Numbered from the stretch's first letter, positions 47,233-55,423 are shown. The stretch: DNA of 64,000 bases from Frigoribacterium sp. ACAM 257 (GCF_007954365.1 NZ_VOLO01000001.1:124001-188000); one strand, 5' to 3'. Notes: generated by a model from the sequence alone, not told the origin. Program-made: numbers and translations.

Positions 47233-47284
47233 ACCGAGCCGAGCCGAGCCCAGCCGAGCCGAGCCCAGCCCAGCCCAGCCGAGT
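47233..47284. repeat. 5-bp tandem repeat (CCGAG/CCCAG), about 10 units
   Basis: The units alternate between CCGAG and CCCAG in the 97-bp gap between two minus-strand genes, ending 12 bp before the start codon at 47221. It thus lies in the presumed 5' leader or promoter of that gene. Confidence 0.85.
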
Positions 47285-47318
47285 CCGGCCGGGCCCGACC
47301 AGGCTGGGTCCTGCGCGG

Positions 47319-48191
47319 CTAGAACGTCAGCTGGTCGGGGGAGTCGAGCGGCACCCACCCCTCGGGCAGCCCCGACGGCGGCCGGACCGTCGGCACGACC
47401 TGCAGCGAGTCGGCCTCGGCGAGCTGGGCGAGCTCGAGGCCGGTCAGCGAGGCGATGTCGCGCACGGGCACCTGGAAGGTGCGATACGGCCCCAGCGGGG
47501 GCAGCTCGTCGTCGTCACGGGCGCGCAGCACGGCCTGCTCCAGCTCGGCGTCGTCGAGCTGGGGGGACTGGTCGAGCAGGTACCCGGCCGTCCGCAGCGC
47601 CGCGCCGTCACGTGTCGCCCACGCGGCGACCTTCCAGAAGCGCAGCGGCAGCTGGACCCCCCGGTACGTCGGGTCGTCGGGGTCGAGCACCGGGCCGGTC
47701 AGGACGGTCAGCCGCTGCTGGTGCGCGGCGGCGTACTCGAGCACGTGGTCCTCGAGGCCGAGCCAGAGCTCGGACGACTGGTTGAAGTCGCCCGCCTGGG
47801 GCGCGGCGTTCGTGTAGGTGAAGGTGTCGAGATTCGCGCGCGAGGCGACGGCGGGCGTTCCCCAGACCGGGTCACGACGCCGCACGAGGTGGCCCCGGTC
47901 GAGGTCGTTGCGGGCGTAGACCCCCGGCCCGCACTGCTCAGCGACGGGGACCCGCTCGTCGAGGTGCCAGTCGTCGCCGCGCTCGAGGTCGACCAGGGAG
48001 GCGCCGTCCACGTTCACCGCGGTCGCGGCCGCGAGGCGTCGCACCGGGTCGAGCAGCACGGTGAAGTGGGCGTAGGGCAGCTCGCGCACGTCGCGGGGGC
48101 CTGCGGCCGGCAGGGGGACCTGCACGGCGAGGAACCCGGGATCGTAGCCGAGGGCAGCCGCCGCCTCGGGCTGGTCGTCTGCGATGGTCAT
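47319..48191 (-). CDS. DNA/RNA non-specific endonuclease, beta-beta-alpha metal type
   Basis: A 290-residue NUC-family (Endonuclease_NS) protein. The hallmark DRGHL occurs in ARNDLDRGHLVRRRDPVWG with the general-base histidine. The metal-binding Asn region is TNAAPQAGDFNQSSELWLGLEDHVLEYA. Usual family members are secreted, but this one has no signal peptide: it starts MTIADDQPEAAAALGYDPGF. ATG 48191 is well placed after AGGAGG. A cytoplasmic or specially exported nuclease is therefore possible. Confidence 0.85.
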   Translation of the reverse strand: MTIADDQPEAAAALGYDPGFLAVQVPLPAAGPRDVRELPYAHFTVLLDPVRRLAAATAVNVDGASLVDLERGDDWHLDERVPVAEQCGPGVYARNDLDRGHLVRRRDPVWGTPAVASRANLDTFTYTNAAPQAGDFNQSSELWLGLEDHVLEYAAAHQQRLTVLTGPVLDPDDPTYRGVQLPLRFWKVAAWATRDGAALRTAGYLLDQSPQLDDAELEQAVLRARDDDELPPLGPYRTFQVPVRDIASLTGLELAQLAEADSLQVVPTVRPPSGLPEGWVPLDSPDQLTF

Positions 48192-48296
48192 CCGCGCCTC
48201 CTGCTGGTCGGTGGGTGGTCTCGGCCCATCGTGCACCGCGCCTCCGACACCGGCCCGCGCCGCGCCGCGCCTGCCGGGCGGGCCGGCCGGCCGACG

Positions 48297-48956
48297 TCAG
48301 TCGGCGAGGATCGCGTAGAGCGCTCGCCGCGTCTCGTCGAGCTTGGCGGTCGCGGCGGCGCGCTGTGCGTCGGTCACGCCGGAGCGGAACTGCTGCACGA
48401 CGCCGAACAGCTTGCCGAGGCTCTCGCGGAACTCGTCCGAGGCCTCGTCGCCGGTCGTGGCGGCCCAGGCCGCCTCGACGGCGTCCGCGTGCTCGGCCAC
48501 GTAGCTGCGGCCGGCCTCGGTGAGCGAGTACTCGCCCTTGGCGGCCTCGTCGCCGGCGACGATCAGCTCTTCGTCGACGAGCTGCTGCAGCGTGGGGTAG
48601 ACCGAGCCGGGGCTCGGCTTCCAGACGCCGTCGGTGCGCTCGGCGATGGCCTTGATCAGGCCGTAGCCGTTCGACGGCGCGTCGGCCAGCAGCGACAGGA
48701 CCGCGAGGCGGACGTCGCCCTTGCGGGCACGGCCGCGGCCGCCGCGGTGGCCGCCGGGGCCGAAGCCGGGGAACCCGGGGAAGCCGCCGAAGGGGCCGGG
48801 GCCCCCGGGGCCGGCGCCGAAGCCGGCGCCGCCGGGACGGCCGCCGCGGGCGAAGGGGCGGCCGAAGCGGCCCCCACCGGCGAAGCGGTCGTGCTGGTCG
48901 CGGCGGTCGGAGTGGTCAGGGTGGTCGGGATCCATGTGGTGGTGTGCGTTGCCCAT
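48297..48956 (-). CDS. PadR-family transcriptional regulator
   Basis: A 219-residue repressor. A His/Asp-rich start and a long Gly/Phe/Arg/Pro-rich low-complexity stretch (about 20-75) precede the PadR winged helix (DVRLAVLSLLADAPSNGYGLIKAIAERTDGVWKPSPGSVYPTLQQLVDEELI), followed by a C-terminal helical dimerisation region. The start is ATG 48956 (GAGGA upstream): an earlier in-frame ATG at 49013 overlaps the promoter -10 box. It probably represses itself through the inverted TTGAC/GTCAA repeats in its promoter. The Gly-rich N-terminal tail is unusual. Confidence 0.9.
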   Translation of the reverse strand: MGNAHHHMDPDHPDHSDRRDQHDRFAGGGRFGRPFARGGRPGGAGFGAGPGGPGPFGGFPGFPGFGPGGHRGGRGRARKGDVRLAVLSLLADAPSNGYGLIKAIAERTDGVWKPSPGSVYPTLQQLVDEELIVAGDEAAKGEYSLTEAGRSYVAEHADAVEAAWAATTGDEASDEFRESLGKLFGVVQQFRSGVTDAQRAAATAKLDETRRALYAILAD

Positions 48957-49007
48957 GGGGAAACGTCCTCTCGTTCTCAAGACTGTGTCGCGGTGGTTGT
49001 CGCGATG

Positions 49008-49041
49008 TGTCAAAGATATGTCGTTGACTATCGTTTGTCAA
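49008..49041 (-). promoter_or_regulatory. padR promoter with overlapping inverted repeats
   Basis: On the minus strand TTGACA (49041-49036) and TATCTT (49018-49013) are separated by 17 bp. TTGAC and GTCAA form inverted repeats with 8-bp (49024-49041) and 10-bp (49009-49028) spacers across both boxes. This AT-rich patch stands out in high-GC DNA. Confidence 0.8.
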
Positions 49042-49046
49042 CAGTC

Positions 49047-49100
49047 AGGACAGAACGAAGGAGGCGCACCCTGGTGGGTGCGCCTCCTTCGTCCTGTCCT
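49047..49100 (-). terminator. Terminator of the CitE-like gene
   Basis: A 25-bp stem with one mismatch (49047-49071 with 49076-49100) encloses a TGGT loop, immediately before the padR -35 box, insulating padR from the gene upstream. Confidence 0.85.
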
Positions 49101-49107
49101 GGGTCGG

Positions 49108-50016
49108 CTAGCTGGCCGGGGCGACGCCGAAGGCCGTGGCGAGCTTCTCGATCTTCTGCGCGCGGCCGAGGCGCGGCAGGTCGCTGCCGTCGCGGATGAC
49201 GCGGCCGCGGCCCTCGAAGTCGGCGAGGAAGTCCTGCGCCCAGGCGACGTCGGAGGGCGTCGGGCTGATGACCTCGTTGATGACGGGCAGCTGCTCGACG
49301 TCGAGGCAGAGCTTGCCCGTCAGGCCGAGGGCGACGGCGACGCCCGCCTGCTCGCGGAGCACGGGGTGGCTGCTGCCGACCGTCGGGCCGTCGATCGGGC
49401 CGGGCAGGCCGCCGATGCGGCTCGCGACCACCAGGCGGGAGCGGGGGTAGGCCATCGCGAGGTCGTCGGCGCTCGTGCCGGTGTCGCGGCGGTAGTCGCC
49501 GCTGCCGAACGCGAGGCGGAACGCGCCGCGCGCCTTGGCGATCGAGGGGCTCTCCTCGATGCCGAGCGCGGACTCGACGAGGGCGAGGACGCGCACCGCG
49601 CCTCCCAGGCGGTCGAAGGTCTCGGTGACGTGCTCGGGCGCCTCGGTCTTGGCGAGCATGACTCCCTGCAGGCCGGGCAGGCCCAGCAGGGCGTCGACGT
49701 CGTCGGACCAGAAGTCGGTCGAGCGGTCGTTGATGCGGACCCAGGCGCGGCCGCCGGCGGTGAGCCAGGCGACGACGTCGTCGCGGGCGGCGGGCTTGCG
49801 GGCAGGGTCGACGGCGTCCTCGATGTCGAGCACGATCTGGTCGGCACGCGAGCGTGCGGCCTGGTCGAAGCGCTCGGGAGTGGTGCCGGGCACGAGCAGC
49901 CACGAACGGGCGATGTCCGCCGGCGGCTTCGAGCGGCCCGTCGTCGTCGAGCCCGTGGCGGCGGAGCCGGACGGAGCGGCGTCGGGGGCGCCGGCGGTGG
50001 TGGCTGTGTCGGTCAT
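49108..50016 (-). CDS. HpcH/HpaI aldolase/CitE-like CoA ester lyase
   Basis: A 302-residue TIM-barrel protein. The motifs RSWLLVPGTTPERFDQAARSRAD, VLDIEDAVDP (metal-binding acids), RINDRSTDFW, VMLAKTEAPEH and LVESALGI (metal-binding Glu) define the citrate lyase beta-subunit/malyl-CoA lyase group. No lyase partner subunits lie nearby, so it is a stand-alone CitE-like enzyme of unknown substrate. A Thr/Ala/Gly-rich 30-residue N-terminal tail precedes the fold. ATG 50016 follows GAGGA. Confidence 0.9.
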   Translation of the reverse strand: MTDTATTAGAPDAAPSGSAATGSTTTGRSKPPADIARSWLLVPGTTPERFDQAARSRADQIVLDIEDAVDPARKPAARDDVVAWLTAGGRAWVRINDRSTDFWSDDVDALLGLPGLQGVMLAKTEAPEHVTETFDRLGGAVRVLALVESALGIEESPSIAKARGAFRLAFGSGDYRRDTGTSADDLAMAYPRSRLVVASRIGGLPGPIDGPTVGSSHPVLREQAGVAVALGLTGKLCLDVEQLPVINEVISPTPSDVAWAQDFLADFEGRGRVIRDGSDLPRLGRAQKIEKLATAFGVAPAS

Positions 50017-50271
50017 GGGACGTCCTCGTCTGTCTCGTCGCGTGTCGCCGTGTCCGCTCGTCGCGGGCGGCGTGCCCCACCACGCTACCGGCCCCGTCGC
50101 GGCGCACGAGCGGCGGCGCGCAGCCGCGCGTCTCCGCGTGCCGGGCGAGGGCTCCCGCCCGGCAGCCGCCGTCGGGCGTACCGTTCAGCGAGACCACAGG
50201 CGACACCCGGGGTCACGGAGCACTTCGCGCGTGCCCGGGGCGTCGCGAGGCCACGATCACGAGGAGCTGCC

Positions 50272-51840
50272 ATGACCGACGCGAACACCCCGAGAGACCG
50301 CGCCGACGAGGGCGACGCCCGCGACCGCGCCCCGCGCGAGCCGGCCCGCGACCCGCTCGACGACGCCCCGCAGGCCGACCGCGACCCGAGTGCAGGCCCC
50401 GCCGCCGACGGCCCTGCCGTCGACTTCGGCGCGCCCGCCGGCTCGAGTTCACCCGCCGTCGACCTCGGCGGACCGGCGGAGCCCGCCGTGGCTCCCGAGG
50501 ACCGCGTCGAGCTCTCAGGTGAGGGCGACCGCGACGGCTCGGCCGACGGCCGGGCCGACGACGGCTCGGCGACGTCTCCTGACTCGTCGACGGGCCCGGC
50601 CGCGCCGCCGGCCGTCTCGTTCGGCGACGCGCCTGCGGACCACGCGAGCGACGTCGCGCGCGACGGTCGCGTCGAGGACTCAGGCGATGACGACGCCCGC
50701 GACGGCGTCGACGCGTTCGCAGCACCGGCGGCGACCACGGCACCTGACTCCTCGACCGACGACGAGCGCCTGTCGGGCCCGGACGGTCGTTCGTCGTCTG
50801 ACCACGCCGACACCGACCACGCCGACACCGAGGTCCTCCACGACCGGGTCGAGTCCGACCGTCGTGACGACGTCGACCGTCGTGACGACGTCGACCGTCG
50901 TGACGACGAGGCCCGGGTCGTCCCGCCCGTGGTCGCGCCGACGCCCCCGGCGTCCCGAGCCTGGTCCGCCGCTCCGCAGGACGACTCCGGCCGTCCCCTG
51001 CACGACGACGACGCCCTCCGCGCCGCCGAGGCGCACGGTGCCCCGGCCGACGACGCGTCGACCGACGCCGACCGCCGCGACGCCGACCGCCGCGACGACG
51101 CGCCGACCGTGGTCGCCCCCGTCGCGGCGCCCGGCCGTGGCGACGACGCGCCCACGACGGCGTGGCGCACTGACGACGGCCGGGTCGCCGGTCGTCCGGG
51201 AGGCGCCGGCTCGGCCACGGGATCACAGGCGTATCCGCTCGTGGCCGAGACCGCGGACCCCGTCGCGCTCCGTCGTGAGCTCCTCACCGAGCAGAAGCAG
51301 GAGTTCTCCGGCATGCGGTTCGGCGCCGGCCTGCTCGGCTGGTTCGCGGCGACGGGCTTCGGCGTGTCCGTGTTCGTCGTCTTCGCCGCGATCGCGTCGG
51401 CCGTCGTCGCCGCCTCGTCGGGCTCGAGCCCGGACGGCTTCCGCGGCTACCTGGGCGACAACGCCGAGGTCCTCTCCCTCACGACCGGGATCGTCGTCCT
51501 GGTCATCGTCTTCGCCGGGTACTTCGTCGGCGGATTCACCGCGTCACGCGTCGCTCGCTTCTCCGGGTTCAAGCAGGGGCTGGCCACCTGGCTGTGGGGG
51601 CTCGTCATCACGATCGTCGTCGGCGTGATCGGCGCCGTCGTCGGCGTCCAGGCCGGCGACCAGTCCGCACCGAACCCGATGATCCCCTCGATGGACGACA
51701 TGTCGTCGACCTCCGTCGAGTCGTTCGTCTTCCTCGGTCTGCTGCTGGTGCTGAGCTTCGGCGGGGCCGTGCTCGGCGGCCTCCTCGGCCAGCGCTGGCA
51801 CCGCAGGGTCGACCGCTTCGTGCCCGAGCACCAGGTCTGA
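50272..51840 (+). CDS. Membrane protein with long acidic disordered N-terminus
   Basis: A 522-residue protein. The first about 340 residues are dominated by Asp, Arg, Ala, Pro, Ser and Thr and look disordered, with short repeats RRDDVD (three times) and DADRR. Two 86-bp elements are embedded in frame and give the recurring peptides VE-SG and PDSST. A conserved-looking junction (VALRRELLTEQKQEFSGMRFGAGLLGW) leads to four membrane segments, ending in a basic tail (GQRWHRRVDRFVPEHQV). GAGGAG precedes ATG 50272. The C-terminal part resembles YrzE-like/TIGR04086-type small membrane proteins only loosely; function unknown. Confidence 0.75.
   Translation: MTDANTPRDRADEGDARDRAPREPARDPLDDAPQADRDPSAGPAADGPAVDFGAPAGSSSPAVDLGGPAEPAVAPEDRVELSGEGDRDGSADGRADDGSATSPDSSTGPAAPPAVSFGDAPADHASDVARDGRVEDSGDDDARDGVDAFAAPAATTAPDSSTDDERLSGPDGRSSSDHADTDHADTEVLHDRVESDRRDDVDRRDDVDRRDDEARVVPPVVAPTPPASRAWSAAPQDDSGRPLHDDDALRAAEAHGAPADDASTDADRRDADRRDDAPTVVAPVAAPGRGDDAPTTAWRTDDGRVAGRPGGAGSATGSQAYPLVAETADPVALRRELLTEQKQEFSGMRFGAGLLGWFAATGFGVSVFVVFAAIASAVVAASSGSSPDGFRGYLGDNAEVLSLTTGIVVLVIVFAGYFVGGFTASRVARFSGFKQGLATWLWGLVITIVVGVIGAVVGVQAGDQSAPNPMIPSMDDMSSTSVESFVFLGLLLVLSFGGAVLGGLLGQRWHRRVDRFVPEHQV
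50506..50591. repeat. 86-bp inverted-arm element, copy 8 (inside coding sequence)
   Basis: Left arm GTCGAGCTCTCAGG (50506-50519) encodes VELSG, and right arm CCTGACTCGTCGAC (50578-50591) encodes PDSST. The arm starts are 72 bp (24 codons) apart, so both are read in the same frame. Confidence 0.88.
50671..50756. repeat. 86-bp inverted-arm element, copy 9 (inside coding sequence)
   Basis: Left arm GTCGAGGACTCAGG (50671-50684, VEDSG) and right arm CCTGACTCCTCGAC (50743-50756, PDSST), 58 bp between. It lies 79 bp after copy 8 in the same gene and the same reading frame. Confidence 0.9.
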
Positions 51841-51942
51841 TCCCCCAGGTCCTGACGGTCGGTCGGCCGGCCGTCAGGCCCGTCCGGTCATCCCGGATCC
51901 GCGACACCGAACCACAGACACAGCCACACGCAAAGGACCCTC

Positions 51943-52659
51943 ATGCACCTCCTCGACCGCTCCTCCTTCGTCCGCAGCACCCTCGCGGCGGTCGCCGCGG
52001 GCACGCTCGTGCTCGGCCTCGCGGCCTGCTCGTCCACCTCCGACTCGGAGAGCAACAACACCGCGCCGACGCATCCCGTCAACGCCACCGAGCCCGCGGA
52101 GGAGTCGACGGAGGCGCCCCTCGCGATGATCCCGGCGCTCACCGGCGGCGTGGACACGCAGGTCGCCGTCGACGCCTCGTTCGTCGACGCCCTCGGCACC
52201 CTCGGCCTCACCCCCGGGGTCGTCGGCACCGCGACGTTCACCGACGGGACGTTCTCGTTCCCCATCACGGGCGGCACCGTGACCTACTACGACCCCGAGG
52301 GCGACGTCCGTCCCTACGTGCAGGGCAACATCGACCACGACGCCTCCGGCCTGTCGCTGACCGCGGCCGACGGCACGGTCGTCGAGCTGGGCGACTTCCG
52401 CATCGATCCGGGCGAGAGCAAGCTCTTCGGCACCGTGACCGTGGACGGGACGGTGGCGGCCCAGGACGCCTACCTCTTCACGCTCTGGGGCGGCACCCTC
52501 GAGCCCCTCAAGACGGAGGGGGCGAACGCCGTGCTCGAGGGCACGACCGTGCACGTAAGCCCCGATGCCGCAGCCCTGCTCAACGCCACGTTCGACACTG
52601 ACGCGGTCCAGGACCAGATGCTCGTCGGCGTCGCGAAGATCACCGTCGCCACCCAGTAG
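51943..52659 (+). CDS. Lipoprotein of unknown function
   Basis: A 238-residue exported protein with signal peptide and lipobox LGLAAC (C29), then a Ser/Thr/Glu linker of about 35 residues. The mature domain is beta-rich and regular (GTATFTDGTFSFPITGGTVTYYDP, YVQGNIDHDASGLSLTAADGTVVELGDFRIDPG, LFGTVTVDGTV). The alternating pattern is reminiscent of HtaA-like or other all-beta surface domains, but I cannot assign a family. ATG 51943 follows AAAGGA. It is followed by a strong terminator. Confidence 0.75.
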   Translation: MHLLDRSSFVRSTLAAVAAGTLVLGLAACSSTSDSESNNTAPTHPVNATEPAEESTEAPLAMIPALTGGVDTQVAVDASFVDALGTLGLTPGVVGTATFTDGTFSFPITGGTVTYYDPEGDVRPYVQGNIDHDASGLSLTAADGTVVELGDFRIDPGESKLFGTVTVDGTVAAQDAYLFTLWGGTLEPLKTEGANAVLEGTTVHVSPDAAALLNATFDTDAVQDQMLVGVAKITVATQ

Positions 52660-52744
52660 CCCCGACCGGCGCACTCCGCCGGCAACGGCCGTCGTGGCCG
52701 TCGCGGCCGTCGCGGCCGTGACCGCCGTGGCCGCCGTCGCAGGA

Positions 52745-52771
52745 GCCCCGTCCCGCAGCTCGGGACGGGGC
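52745..52771 (+). terminator. Terminator of the lipoprotein gene
   Basis: GCCCCGTCCCG (52745-52755) pairs with CGGGACGGGGC (52761-52771), flanked by complementary AGGA and TTCCT. Confidence 0.8.
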
Positions 52772-52832
52772 TTCCTGCGTTCGTCGACCCGCGCCTCCTT
52801 CGCCGCCCTCCCCGCCGGGGGAGAACGGCAGC

Positions 52833-52911
52833 GATCAGGACGTCCCCAGCCTCCGTTCCTGGATCGTGCACGGATCAGGACTCGCGGCACCGCCCTCGCG
52901 CAGATCAGGAC
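52833..52911. repeat. Three GATCAGGAC direct repeats
   Basis: Copies start at 52833, 52873 and 52903, 40 and 30 bp apart. A related sequence, GTGCACGGATCAG at 52866-52878, recurs exactly at 62118-62130. Confidence 0.75.
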
Positions 52912-52982
52912 ACATCTTCCTGAATGAGGAGGGGGACGGGGAGGCGGGGACGAGCAGGGTTCAAGGGTGCAGCAAGAGAAAG

Positions 52983-52996
52983 TTCGGCATGCCGAA
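52983..52996. promoter_or_regulatory. Palindromic operator before mntH (MntR/DtxR-like)
   Basis: TTCGGCATGCCGAA is a perfect 14-bp palindrome directly upstream of a TAGGGT -10 box (53004-53009) that lies six bases before ATG 53016. Its form resembles DtxR-family metalloregulator sites, which control NRAMP manganese transporters in many actinobacteria. Confidence 0.65.
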
Positions 52997-53015
52997 AGCT
53001 GTGTAGGGTCGATGC

Positions 53016-54296
53016 ATGGCGACGACACGACCCCGAGGCTCCGCCGTGCAGGAGGCGCCTGGTCGGCGCCCTGACCGGCGCCCGCACCCGAGGCCGCGAG
53101 GCACACTGCTCGGCCCGGCGTTCGTCGCGGCCATCGCGTACGTCGACCCGGGCAACGTCGCGGCGAACCTCACCGCAGGGGCGCAGTTCCAGTACCTCCT
53201 GCTCTGGGTGCTCGTCGCGGCGAACGCGATCGCCGTGCTCGTGCAGTACCTGTCGGCGAAGCTCGGGGTCGTCACGGGGCAGTCGCTGCCCGAGGTGATG
53301 GGCCGGCGCCTCCCTCGTCCGGCCCGGCTGGCGTACTGGGGGCAGGCCGAGGTGGTCGCGGCGGCCACCGACGTCGCCGAGATCATCGGCGGCGCGCTCG
53401 CCCTGCAGCTGCTCTTCGGCGTGCCGCTCGTCGTCGGCGGCCTCATCACCGGGGCCGTCTCGCTCGGGCTGCTGATGCTCACGCAGTACCGCGGCGGGCA
53501 CGTCTTCCAGTCGGTGATCATCGGCATGCTGGCGATCCTCACGGTGGGGTTCTGCGCCGGCCTGTTCTTCTCGCCGCCGTCGGGCCCCGGCATGCTCGAG
53601 GGCCTGGTGCCGCGCTTCGAGGGCGCGCAGTCGGTGCTGCTGGCCGCCTCCATGCTGGGCGCGACGGTCATGCCTCACGCCGTGTACCTGCACTCGGCCC
53701 TGGTCCGCGACCACCACGGCACCGTCACCGAGGGCGACGACCGTCGTCGGGTGCTGCGGGCCACGCGCTGGGACGTGGTGCTGGCGCTCGTCGTCGCGGG
53801 CGGCGTGAACATCTCGATGCTCGTGCTGGCCGCCTCGACGCTGCCCGGCCGCACCGGCACCGACACGATCCCCGGCGCCCACGACGCCATCCGCGACGCC
53901 CTCGGGCCGGTCGTGGGCGTGCTCTTCGCGATCGGGCTGCTGGCGTCGGGGCTCGCCTCGACCTCGATCGGCTCGATGGCCGGCGCCGAGATCATGCACG
54001 GGCTGCTCACGGTGAAGGTGCCCCTGTTCGTGCGCCGGGTCGTGACGCTGGTGCCTGCCCTCGTGCTGCTCGCGACGGGCATCAGCCCGACCTGGCTGCT
54101 GGTGCTGAGCCAGGTCGTGCTCAGCTTCGGGATCGCGTTCGCACTCGTCCCTCTCGTCGTCGTCACCAGCGACGCCCGCCTGATGGGCACGGGGCGGAAC
54201 GCGACCGGCACGCGCGTCGCCGCGTGGGCCGCCATCGCCGTCGTCGTCGCGCTGAACGTCGCGCTGATCGTCCTGACGGTGACGGGCGGGGCCTAG
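53016..54296 (+). CDS. mntH: NRAMP-family Mn2+/Fe2+ transporter
   Basis: A 426-residue proton-coupled divalent-metal importer with eleven expected membrane segments. The metal-binding motifs are AIAYVDPGNVAANLTAG (DPGN in helix 1) and GATVMPHAVYLHSALV (MPH in helix 6), both intact. A basic 30-residue Pro/Arg tail precedes helix 1. The mRNA is probably leaderless (TAGGGT six bases upstream). A metalloregulator-like palindrome overlaps the promoter region. Confidence 0.95.
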   Translation: MATTRPRGSAVQEAPGRRPDRRPHPRPRGTLLGPAFVAAIAYVDPGNVAANLTAGAQFQYLLLWVLVAANAIAVLVQYLSAKLGVVTGQSLPEVMGRRLPRPARLAYWGQAEVVAAATDVAEIIGGALALQLLFGVPLVVGGLITGAVSLGLLMLTQYRGGHVFQSVIIGMLAILTVGFCAGLFFSPPSGPGMLEGLVPRFEGAQSVLLAASMLGATVMPHAVYLHSALVRDHHGTVTEGDDRRRVLRATRWDVVLALVVAGGVNISMLVLAASTLPGRTGTDTIPGAHDAIRDALGPVVGVLFAIGLLASGLASTSIGSMAGAEIMHGLLTVKVPLFVRRVVTLVPALVLLATGISPTWLLVLSQVVLSFGIAFALVPLVVVTSDARLMGTGRNATGTRVAAWAAIAVVVALNVALIVLTVTGGA

Positions 54297-54307
54297 GTGC
54301 CCGCAGC

Positions 54308-55423
54308 CTAGGAGGCGGTGGTCCGGTCGTCCGGGTCGGCGCGGCGGGCGTCGTCGGCGTCCTCGTCGCCGGCCGTCGCCTCCTCGTCTCCCCGTCGTCG
54401 CTCGGCGCGGTCGTGGGCGGCGAGCATCGCCTCAGCGTGATCCGACTTGGCCTGCCCGATCGCGTCGTCGTCGCCGCGGGCGATGGCGACCCCCTCCCGC
54501 ACGGTCGCCAGCATCGCCTTCGCCGCCTCCTCGGGAGTGAAGTCGAACTCCCCGCGCTCGGTGCCGTCCCCGGCGTCGGCGTAGTGCCTCAGCTCGTCGC
54601 CCTCGCCGGGACGCGGCGGCTGCTCGGCGTGCTCGACGCAGAGCCGGGCGACCTCCTCGGCGTGGGCGTGCATGACGGAGTGCGCCGCGCCCGGCATCTC
54701 CCAGAGCCGCGACGACGGCACGAGCCGACCGATCTGCTCGACCCAGCTGCGCGGCGCGACCGCGTCGTGCTCGCCCCGGATGACGAGCGTGTGCGCCCGC
54801 ACCTTCGGCAGCTGCCGCTCGATCGGGTAGGTCATCATCTTCGGCAGCACCTGCGAGAACCAGTGCACGCCGCAGACGAGGTAGGCCCGCAGCGCGAGAA
54901 CCTTGACCCGGCCGGGTTCGTGCCAGGCGGCCTGCAAGAACCTGCGCGCCGCGACGGTGACGCGCCGCTCGGCGGGGTTCACGACGGGGCCGATCAACAC
55001 GAGCGTCGACAGCTCGGGGCGCCGGGCCGCGAGGTCGGTGACGATCTGGGTGCCCATGGAGTGGCCCACGATGATGGGGTCCTTCAGCCCGAGGTCGTCG
55101 ATGGCGGCGCCCACGAGGTCGGCGAACTGGCGGATCGTCAGTGCTCTGCGGGGATGCGTCACGCCCGCGAAGCCCGGCAGGTCGAGGGCGTGCACGGGGC
55201 CGAACGAGTTGAGGTTCGGGGCCAGGCGCTCGAAGTAGTCGGACGAGACCCCGATGCCGGGCACCAGCACGAACGGGCGCTCGCCGGTCGTGCCTATCGT
55301 GCTGACTCGGACCCAGAGGTCGCCGCGCTCGACGCGGCTGACGCGGACGCGGGTGCTGGACTCGTCGCGGCCCCGCCTGCGCGTGTGCGTGCGCGGGCTC
55401 GAGCCGGTGCGTGTGACGGCCAT
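54308..55423 (-). CDS. Alpha/beta hydrolase with charged C-terminal extension
   Basis: A 371-residue protein. The fold runs from about 35 to 275: LVPGIGVSSDYFERLAP, the nucleophile elbow VGHSMGTQ, IRGEHDAVAP (acid) and PGAAHSVMHAH (His). About 95 further residues are acidic and Arg-rich (FDFTPEEAAKAMLATVREGVAIARGDDDAIG, then DDARRADPDDRTT) and include a possible helix that may bind a partner. ATG 55423 is preceded by AGGAGG. It ends 12 bp from mntH, convergent. Confidence 0.85.
   Translation of the reverse strand: MAVTRTGSSPRTHTRRRGRDESSTRVRVSRVERGDLWVRVSTIGTTGERPFVLVPGIGVSSDYFERLAPNLNSFGPVHALDLPGFAGVTHPRRALTIRQFADLVGAAIDDLGLKDPIIVGHSMGTQIVTDLAARRPELSTLVLIGPVVNPAERRVTVAARRFLQAAWHEPGRVKVLALRAYLVCGVHWFSQVLPKMMTYPIERQLPKVRAHTLVIRGEHDAVAPRSWVEQIGRLVPSSRLWEMPGAAHSVMHAHAEEVARLCVEHAEQPPRPGEGDELRHYADAGDGTERGEFDFTPEEAAKAMLATVREGVAIARGDDDAIGQAKSDHAEAMLAAHDRAERRRGDEEATAGDEDADDARRADPDDRTTAS

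Larger units (their letters stand above)
52660..53015. other. 356-bp region upstream of mntH
   Basis: Contains a stretch of 9-bp GTCGCGGCC-like repeats (about 52689-52740), a terminator (52745-52771), three GATCAGGAC repeats (52833-52911) and a 14-bp palindrome with -10 box before mntH. No gene was seen. Confidence 0.7.

Noticed and set aside
46301-49199. Long plus-strand frames antisense to the genes at 46301-49013
   Set aside because: The minus-strand genes have recognisable domains or good starts (NUC nuclease, PadR), while the plus-strand frames are low-complexity Arg/Gly/Ser sequences.
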